Assembly (NCBI GenBank): GCA_963920705.1
Contig: OY987233.1
Coordinates: 3,524,001 to 3,588,000 of the forward strand
Source: Odiellus spinosus
Taxonomy: Eukaryota > Arthropoda > Arachnida > Opiliones > Phalangiidae
Reading direction: 5' to 3'
DNA: 64,000 bases
In this document: positions 56,410 through 64,000 of the stretch, piece by piece
Layout of the letters: the number at the start of each line of letters is the position of its first letter
Numbering within the stretch: position 1 is the first letter of the stretch
Made by a program: the position numbers and the translations under genes
Notes under the pieces: model-generated
Databases searched by the model: none
Told to the model about the DNA's origin: nothing
What the model saw: only the letters and a program-made list of their open reading frames with translations

Positions 56410-58076
56410 GTAATATTTTGTCATATAAAATTCTACTCGTGTGCATGTGTGTATAAAAAAACAAAAAATCAAAATTGACCGTTAAGTCCTATATGAACTG
56501 TCCAGCAGTTCTTAATAATTTTATATCTTATTTACTATCTAAAAAATGTTCACTCTTTTTATAATGGATAAATCGGGGAAATATTGACGCAATGATTCGG
56601 CTACAATATGACGTAGATTCCACGAATATTTATGCAAATATGGGGTTAAAATATTTTGGTTCCCACGTTCTTAGTTACATAAATGAGTTCTAATCCAAAA
56701 TAGTCTTTTTCGTTCAATACCGCAATGCTGCGCTTTTCAGGGCGTAGCTATGACTTTCTTATTCTATCCAATTACACCCGAGAATTCAAAACACCGAACA
56801 AAGTATTTCCATATTTAGGTAATTTCCTAAACTACTCATCGTCAATTAAGGGGGCCCTTCGTAGGAAACAAAACTAAATTCACTGTTGAAGACCCTAAAA
56901 CATTCAGCAAATTCACTAAGTTTCTCATCGCCGCCCAGTTTTTGATCATATCTCTTCGCGTTAAAGTTGATCTTTAAAAAGATACTAGGTTCTGATAATA
57001 AGTTACTTTAATTTGATTTGGTCCGTTATAATATGATTTTGATTCAATGGTTTCCCACTAATTTCTCGTAACAATGTAAAATAAAATTTAAATATGCTGG
57101 TACGAGCGTGTGGTCTTACAGTAGACTAAATACCAACTTTAGGGAACGTAAAATATTTTTGAATATTTACTCGGAAGAAGTCACGAGGTTCAATATTAAA
57201 AAGGGTTTGATGATATTTGGAGTTGGCACGAAGGTTTGATTTTAACTTTAAACTTTGATAAAATATCTTTAGGAATGGGGTAGTTTAGCTTCAACACTTC
57301 ATTACTGAATTATTACGCCTTTGAAAGGTATATTATACGTAGAACTAATTGTATTCTTAATTAAAGTAACTTAATCTTTATAAGTTATGGACGTTAGAAA
57401 TCATTACCAGGAGGTGGCAGTAACATAATGATTTTCAAACGAACGGTAATGAAATTCCTAATTAGTTTCACAAGTCAGCGAAACGTTCGCTATATCTATA
57501 TAAACCCGTCAGCCAATCAGGTCGTTCATTACAGGAAACGTCACGACATATATAGTCGCGGGCAATCACTCGCAGTTTTAGTTTTTTTAATTTTTTAAGA
57601 TTATAAATAATTAATATAAATAGAAAACCTTAACGGTATCTGTTTTCAAATATTTAAATAGTTTTCTTCCGTCATATTGCGCCGAAATCACGCCAGTCGA
57701 GAGACCAACTCCTAGTTAGATTAGTTAATAACCGATTAATTATGTTAACAAAACTATTTGAGCTTTTCTTATAGATTAAGAACGCGCGCGTTGGAATTGT
57801 AAGAATGAAGCAAAACACCAAAAAACCTTTTAAATTAATATTTAACTATAAAAATTCAAATTTTTAAAGATTGGTTAAGTTTTTGTATTAGTGTTTTTAA
57901 AAATCAAAAGTTTTTTTCTTCTAAATTCCATCATCGAGTTGTTAGTACTAAAATTCGGATGAGTTTTGGTGGCTAAAACGTTTTAGGAATCTTTTGGGGT
58001 AAAAAAAAGGCATAAACTTTCCTTCTAGTCATCGATCGTTAGAACTTGATCGAGGCCGTAAAAAACGAGTGCGAAA
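56410..58076. other. Intergenic region 3' of the bHLH gene
   Basis: This appears to be single-copy within the window. On the plus strand, 57490-57580 has two TATA-like words (tctatataaac and acatatatagtcg) followed by cgcagttttag, which could be a core promoter of a short or unannotated transcript. No open frame follows it before the bHLH gene on the other strand. Confidence 0.25.
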
Positions 58077-59123
58077 TTACGCAAAATCGACGACATCGTG
58101 ATGTCCGTTAACGTCCACCAAACGAAAAACATCGGACGTTGTTCCAGTCACGTCCGAATGCAAAGAAAACAATTCTCTCATGAAAGCTTCGTCCGGTATC
58201 AAAGCCAAGTCTTCGACGGTCAAAGGTTCGCGACCGTATTCTTGCTCAAAATCGCGCAAGTCATCTTCGCTGATCGAAGTCGCGTCTGATGACTTTTCTC
58301 GAGACTCGATAGCGAAATATTCGCCGAATGAAGGACCGTTTTGATTCGTTTCTACCACGAGATTTTCGGCGGGAACTTTCGGGCCTAAATGATCCACCGC
58401 CGAGACCAGCTCGGTTACGGTGGTTTTAGTCGCTTCGTATTTCGCGCCTTTTTCGTCTTCGGTCAAATCAAAACTACGAACGCTGTCCGTTTGGTCCGTC
58501 GAGTAGGAATCGACGGACGACGATTGGTCCGAGGTTTTATCGTAGTTTTCCCTACATTCTTGCTGACTTTGCGCCAGAATTTGACTGAGGGCTGCGATGT
58601 AGTTGACCGCGAGTCTCAAAGTCGTTATTTTGGTCATTTTACCGTTTTCATCCAATTCGGCGGCGACTGCTTTTTTATCAATCGCTTTACCTTTACGGGA
58701 ATGTTTCGTGGACACTTCTTCCTCGCATTGCATCGTGGGTGGAAGTTGAGGTACCGCATTTCGTAGCCGTTCGAACGCCAAATTAATTTCCTGCATACGA
58801 TTACGTTCCCTGGCGTTCGCCGTTTTCCTCCGATACTTGCTCAACGGCGGGGCTTTGTTCTTTCCAGCTGATCTGTTCGATCTTTTTCGACGTTTCGATG
58901 TCGGAGCCCGAAATTCTATCTTGGGGTCGCGATTTTCGGTCGGAGAATTAGCTTTTTCCGAACCGTCCGATAAAATATCGCAAATCGTTGTCGACTGTGT
59001 TAAACATCTTTTTGAACGACGTGGTCGTAAATTGTATTCACCGGAAACTTTGGAAGTATCCGTATTGTCCGACTTCCGTTTGACATCCAATAACGATTGG
59101 TTAGAATCGTCGTAGGAATCCAT
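58077..59123 (-). CDS. bHLH transcription factor, Delilah/taxi-like
   Basis: A single uninterrupted frame of 348 residues starts MDSYDDSNQSLLDVKRKSDN. The bHLH domain spans residues 97-183: basic region KYRRKTANARERNRMQEIN with the E-box-reading E and R residues, helix 1 LAFERLRNAVPQLP, an unusually long loop of about 32 residues rich in K and E, and helix 2 KMTKITTLRLAVNYIAALSQ. The KYRRKTANARER..M basic region and the KITTLRLA helix recall Drosophila Delilah/taxi, a factor of tendon/muscle-attachment cells and wing patterning. The N-terminus has a nuclear-localisation-like stretch SKRRKRSNR; the C-terminal half is acidic and serine-rich (SISEDDLRDFEQEYGREPLT), a plausible activation region. 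The family is sure; the Delilah orthology is probable. The first Met was chosen because it opens the frame after upstream stops. Confidence 0.88.
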   Translation of the reverse strand: MDSYDDSNQSLLDVKRKSDNTDTSKVSGEYNLRPRRSKRCLTQSTTICDILSDGSEKANSPTENRDPKIEFRAPTSKRRKRSNRSAGKNKAPPLSKYRRKTANARERNRMQEINLAFERLRNAVPQLPPTMQCEEEVSTKHSRKGKAIDKKAVAAELDENGKMTKITTLRLAVNYIAALSQILAQSQQECRENYDKTSDQSSSVDSYSTDQTDSVRSFDLTEDEKGAKYEATKTTVTELVSAVDHLGPKVPAENLVVETNQNGPSFGEYFAIESREKSSDATSISEDDLRDFEQEYGREPLTVEDLALIPDEAFMRELFSLHSDVTGTTSDVFRLVDVNGHHDVVDFA

Positions 59124-59900
59124 GCGTTCGAAGAAATAATTTCTCTCAAATTTCTCCCCTTTTCCGAAGATTCGTGGGTTGTTAAAGAGTTCGGCATTAC
59201 TTCAAACTTGAATCTTATTTTAACGCATCGTTGTTAATCCAGATCGATTTAAAATCAGAAAGGGGCAAATTGTTTTTAAGATCTCGCGTGGTAAATAAAA
59301 GGCTACCTCTTCGTCCGCTATCCAAAATTAATCTAAAATTTGTTGGAAAAAAATTTCTTTAGCAATTTCTCTTTAGTTTTTTGGGAGGAGGCGTTTGTAT
59401 CTTCATCCCACCCAAAAAGAAGGTAAAGCTAGGTGAGTTTAGAGTAAGAGGAGAGGTGGAGGTAAGAGCTGTAGCTAGTGTCTTAGAGATGGGGAGTATA
59501 CCTGGCTTTTGCTTTTGCCTTATAACAATTTTATTCAGGGTTAGTGTGTATGTATATATCTATTTTCAAAATTCGAAAAAGGTGGTTTATTTTAGTATTT
59601 CTGTTACCCTTAATTGCCAAAATATGGTATCTCGACTTTGGTTTGTGATGATAAAAACGAAACTATATTACTTAATTATAGCTCATGAATGATTGAAATT
59701 TTTTCATATTAAGACATAATAATCTTAAATATCTTTGAATTAAAATTAATATAAGGAAGTTTTATTTTCGCAATTAGAATGATAAGAAGTAGCCAATGAT
59801 TTTAAAAACAATTATTGGGCACATTAGGTTAGTTTCTAAGTGAGGATATCACCATTTTTTCTAAGGTTTTTGCGCAATATTTTTAGTTTTTACGTACTTT
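59124..59900. other. bHLH 5' flank, no other gene seen
   Basis: Presumed promoter and 5' UTR of the bHLH gene. No motif strong enough to call. A plus-strand frame at 59381-59692 has no recognisable similarity. Confidence 0.35.
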
Positions 59901-59901
59901 T

Positions 59902-60690
59902 ACCAAAAGTCTATCACTTTTTGTTCCATAAAAGTAAACAACACCCCTTAGCTTAATACTATCAGCAAAGGTCCGGCAGATTCTGATTCGAGACACTCTA
60001 GCGGCCGCAGTCACCGTGTAAATAGCAGGGCTCCCACCAGGTCCCTAAAATACCTAAAACCCCTACTTTTTTGAGGTCCCTAAACCACCATAAAATCGTG
60101 ATTTGTTCCCTAAATTACCATATTTCTTGCAAATTTTGGTTAAAAATACCGTCGGCCTATAATATTGAAACCAAATTTTGCGCCATGTCGAATTTACCCA
60201 TGTAAATTTCCCGCTTTTAAAACTGATTAAGTCGGCGTGATATAATTATCACGAAAAAAATGCTAGAAATTTAAAGTTAGATTTGTGATAAAATGTTTTT
60301 ACAAAAAAACCTACTTTAAAAGTCATTTTGTGAAAATTGAAGATCTCATTTCTTCTTAAATTGGTTTCGATATGCTCCCTATTTTAAAAATTTTGGTTCC
60401 TATTTCACCCTATTTCTAGCCTGAAAAATCCCCTATTTCCCTATATTTTTTTAAGATTTTGGTGGGAGCCCTGATTAATAGTGAAATTGGAAGCGCCTCT
60501 CTTTGGAGAAATTCCTGAGTTGGGGGGAAGACAATATAGCCAAGCGCGGCCCGCCTAAATTCCAACACTCTCTCCCCTACTCAAAATATCGAAGACGAGT
60601 CCAAATCACTCGAGTGAGACAGGGGTGATGACTTTTTTGTCTATTTTTAAGTGATGGGCTATGACGTAAAACAACCTCTCCTTAGAATTT
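59902..60690. mobile_element. AAAAGTCTATCA MITE interrupted by a CAGGG-type MITE
   Basis: It starts accaaaagtctatcactttt and follows the family order to gactttttttgtc..tgatgggctatgacgtaaaa near 60674. The outer right terminus is missing. The body is split at 60025/60474. Confidence 0.7.
60026..60473. mobile_element. hAT-like MITE, 448 bp, 8-bp flank duplication with two mismatches
   Basis: CAGGGCTCCCACCA and TGGTGGGAGCCCTG are the termini; flanks gtaaatag and attaatag agree at 6 of 8 positions. The uninterrupted family copy (gtgtaaatagtgaac, reverse strand near 56266-56280) shows the empty site. The interior has ccctaaa/cccta words. The terminus is the same as at 24-556 and 1717-3059. Confidence 0.8.
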
Positions 60691-60694
60691 GGGG

Positions 60695-62390
60695 CTACTT
60701 ATGAAAGAATGTTTACCACTAGGTGGCGCTTACTTTACCTAACGTTTAACACCTTATAAAGATTCCTCATTTCTATACACTGTCAGTCTGTCAATGATTC
60801 TTAACATATTCTTACGCGGTGGTTACTGTCATCTCGCATAAAATCAACGAATATCCACGATTTCTCAAATGATATCAAAGTCCTTTCGTTTTTCGCTTAT
60901 CTGACTAAACATGACGTTTTTCGAGATACTTAATTTTTACCTTAAGGGCGTTAAGGCATCGAGTTTGTGTCGTAGTATCTTTGGCCGGAAAACTTAGTTA
61001 TAAAGAGGGGGGAAATAGGAAGGTTTTTTTTTTTTTTTTTTTTTAAACCATGGGTTGGGCTCTACTAACAATTTTTGCCTTCTACTGTACGTTTTTATGG
61101 CCGCCCACCTTTCCAAAAATCTTGGCCGCCTGATTTTGTTTCTTCTCCCCGCGGCTCCATTCACTACCCACCCTCTTACGAATCTTTAAGACATTTAAAC
61201 GAACGTTGAAGAACAAGACTTTAAAGTGAAGCTGTCACGTTTCATGAACTACAAATGAAAATTGAGTAGCATTTTCGGAAAGATCGTTAAAAAAACACCT
61301 AAAAACGTGTCTAAAAATAGAGCTCGGAATTCGTATAATTTTTATTAATTGGAAAAAATCTACTAAATTCTGATATATATTATCTGATAATATATAATAG
61401 ACTACTTTTCATTGGAGTTAACTTATTCGAAGATAAAGCAAAAAACATAATCCATGCATATCCGTTTTTATCCAAAAATAGCCTTATCTTAGAATATTAT
61501 CCGCGTTATACGTTCGGATAAAAAAATTCAAAATTTATTTACGTGAAAAATAACGAATGAAAAGATGATTTAAAATCTTAGTTTCGTTGTTTTATTTATA
61601 TTCTTCTAATTAAAAAACAATTAGAAATATATTTCTTATGTTTTAGACTAATTCTGGAAACGTGAATTTTCTTATCCATCGTTATACGTTTTAACATGAG
61701 TAATTTGTAGATAGATAAAGCGCTAAACGCTTATCTTCGGGTAAACCTTATACGTTTAACAATGATACGAATATAAAAATTTCATTTAAAATACCTGAAA
61801 ATATACCAATAACAGAAAATATCTGATTCCGAGCGCTATCTAAAAATTCTTTTTTTGGCACAGTGATTTCGAAGATAAATTCAAAAGCTGCTCCATTATT
61901 AGCTCCAAGTTTCAATTTAAAGAAGACTTTCTCTTTAAATCGTAGCGAGGGAGAGCTTTAACTTAACTTAATTTGCATTAAAGGCCGGCGTTTATACGAC
62001 GATTTTTGCGTCAGTCCCGAGTTGGTTCAAAATACACTCCTTCGTCTTACCCACGCGTTAACCTCGATATCTGTCTCGATATCTTTACAATAACATTGTA
62101 AGGTTCAGTTTCATCGGTTTTAACTTTTATAATATATTGAAAAAGTAGTTTTTTGAGGAAATGTAAGGTATTTTTTTTTTTTTTTATTATTATTCTATTT
62201 TGCTTCCCAGACAAAATAAAGTAACTCAAAAAGGATTAATTAGGGAGGAAATGGTCCATATATACGTTCGAAGTCCCTTTTATCTACTGTACTATTTATA
62301 TGGAGTATTATTATTACACGATCACTGAATTTCAAAAATTGAATTTTACTTTATAGAAATTACATTTTCAAAATTTTTTCCTATTTTTTC
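60695..62390. other. Intergenic, no gene seen
   Basis: A T run at 61025-61043, a fragment of the CTTGGAGCTAAAA foldback family (61845-61930), and the phrase gagtagcattttcggaaagatcg at 61265, which returns at 63961 as gagtaaaattttcggaaagatcg. No coding signal. Confidence 0.4.
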
Positions 62391-62395
62391 AATGC

Positions 62396-62785
62396 TTTCC
62401 TATAAATTCCCATAATTCGAAACCTATACTTGAAACCTATACTTGAAACCTATACTTGAAACCTATACTTGAAACATATACTTGAAACCTATACTTGAAA
62501 CCTATACTTGAAACCTATACTTGAAACCTATACTTGAAACCTATACTTGAAACCTATACTTGAAAACTATACTTGAAAACTATACTTGAAAACTATACTT
62601 GAAAACTATACTTGAAAACTTTACTTGAAAACTTTACTTGAAAACTTTACTTGAAAACTTTACTTGAAAACTTTACTTGAAAACTTTACTTGAAAACTTT
62701 ACTTGAAAACTTTACTTGAAAACTTTACTTGAAAACTTTACTTGAAAACTTTACTTGAAAACTTTACTTGAAAACTTTACTTTAA
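62396..62785. repeat. Minisatellite, 13-bp unit, about 29 copies
   Basis: The unit aaacctatacttg changes stepwise along the array to aaaactatacttg (from about 62563) and then aaaactttacttg (from about 62614). The stepwise order shows local amplification of successive variants. Confidence 0.95.
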
Positions 62786-62928
62786 GAACTAATTTCGTAA
62801 ATTAGTTCCTAGTGTGAGTTCTGCTTTTTATCTTCCAATCTCGAGTTACTTCTTTATGTCACTCAACAATAGTAACTCTCAAAGGTATCCAGTTTATGAC
62901 GTCAAAATCTCAGGTGACAATCGGTTAA

Positions 62929-63348
62929 AGGGAGAATGCAACCTAACATAATTTTAAATCGATACCTTATCGTTTAAATAGGATAAATACAACAGTAAAA
63001 GAATTAACAAACAAATATTAAAGTAGAAATAAATTTAAAACTTACGCGGAAAATAGGCTTAGCTGGATTCATGGAGATCTTGAATTTCTTCGCATTAATG
63101 GGTCAGTGACCAATGAGCAAAGGCATATGGTTAAGGCGAGATCTCTATGAAACTTCCAATAACATTCGATTGGTCACATGCTAATAAAGTCATGATCTCC
63201 ATGAATCCAGCTAAGCCTATTTTATGGCAAGTTTTCAATTTATTTCTAGTTTAATATTTGTTTGTAAATTTTATTACTGTTGGATTAGGCCTATTTAAAC
63301 GATCAGAAATGGATAAAAAATCACTTGTTGTTAGGCTGCATTCTGCCT
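62929..63348. mobile_element. TTAA MITE family A (intact)
   Basis: TTAA flanks at 62925-62928 and 63349-63352; termini AGGGAGAATGCAACCTAA and TTAGGCTGCATTCTGCCT. The inner halves fold back (ggcttagctggattcatgg and catgaatccagctaagcc). Confidence 0.85.
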
Positions 63349-63352
63349 TTAA

Positions 63353-64000
63353 GGTATGGCTCGTGTGGGTGATACGACTTTAACCAAAACTTCTCAGTCG
63401 ATATATTTATTATAGCTTTCTTTCGCTGCAATGGGAGAGCTGGTATATATGTTTATACACCCTAAATACTAAAAGTCCTCGAATCCGCTACGCTGATTTT
63501 TTACGCGTGCCAAGAAATTGACCTACCCAAATTATAGGTTGAAATAAATCTCTCTATTTCTCTCTCCTAATGAAAATCCTCTAGATAATGATATTGTTTA
63601 AGAAGGGGAGACTTGGTGCGTTTTTTTTTTTTTTCTAAATTGAATCTTTTTCGCTATTACGCCTCGCCTGTTAGCCCTCGAAGTTTCTAGTTAAGCCGAC
63701 AAGTCAATATAATATTTTTCAAGACTATGTTCCATAGTATATACGATTTAAACTAGAAGGAAGTCTCTCTTCAGTGTTTTATCTAACACACTTAAGCTTA
63801 TTAACCCCGAAACTAGTTTTTGTTTAACCCCTTCACGCGTCCACACTGCATGCTTCGTTTAAGAGGAGTGTTAATCTATTTTTTATTGTTTAAAGTCCAT
63901 ATATCAGACGAATTATCAATTTTTAAAAATGATCTCACCGATTTTTCAATGAAATTGAAATTGAGTAAAATTTTCGGAAAGATCGCTTAAAAACGATTCA
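63353..64000. other. Intergenic, no gene seen
   Basis: A/T-rich sequence up to the window edge with a T run at 63621-63634. No gene recognised; the final 50 bases are a repeat also seen at 61260. Confidence 0.35.

Noticed and set aside
58098-59115. Plus-strand frames antisense to the bHLH gene
   Set aside because: They are shadows of a conserved minus-strand coding frame and have no recognisable domains.

Overview
The window is nuclear DNA from an intron-bearing animal, AT-rich and crowded with small transposons. An arthropod is the best guess. It has an ionotropic-receptor-type chemoreceptor gene (a protostome family), a Delilah/taxi-like bHLH gene, arthropod-style short introns and a short (TTAGGT)n tract. 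I cannot name the species or order. All gene models were read by eye from splice sites and family resemblance; no alignment or search was run.

Left part (1-19.9 kb). The last three exons of STAM (endosomal ESCRT-0 adaptor) lie at 5.5-7.6 kb. The intron before them holds a ~2.4 kb array of a 27-29 bp repeat and a 3 kb composite insertion with its own 193-bp tandem repeats. STAM converges on PSMD14/Rpn11 (proteasome lid deubiquitinase; six exons, complete, minus strand). A 5'-truncated, frameshifted LINE separates PSMD14 from the divergent gene CMC1 (mitochondrial twin CX9C protein; four exons, complete). An unrecognised two-exon gene for an 87-residue protein follows on the minus strand at 16.3-16.65 kb.

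Middle (20-37.4 kb). The C-terminal four exons of a divergent ionotropic receptor lie at 21.06-23.51 kb, with two MITEs in or next to its introns. A PIF/Harbinger-like foldback element follows. Then comes an 18-exon gene for an ORP1L-type oxysterol-binding protein (ankyrin repeats, PH, FFAT, ORD) at 26.1-37.35 kb. It has an in-frame alternative first exon for a short ORD-only form, and one extra A in exon 10 that breaks the long reading frame.

Right part (37.4-64 kb). This is mostly gene-poor repeat landscape: nested TTAA-flanked MITEs, TAA-flanked foldback elements, CAGGG-ended elements with 5- or 8-bp target duplications, and four minisatellites with 13-31 bp units. The one confident gene is an intronless bHLH transcription factor on the minus strand at 58.1-59.1 kb.

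The genes have ordinary cellular roles (endosomal sorting, proteasome, cytochrome oxidase biogenesis, lipid transfer, chemoreception, transcription) and form no shared pathway. The most informative features are the transposon nesting, which gives datable insertion order, and the two-promoter layout of the ORP1-like gene.
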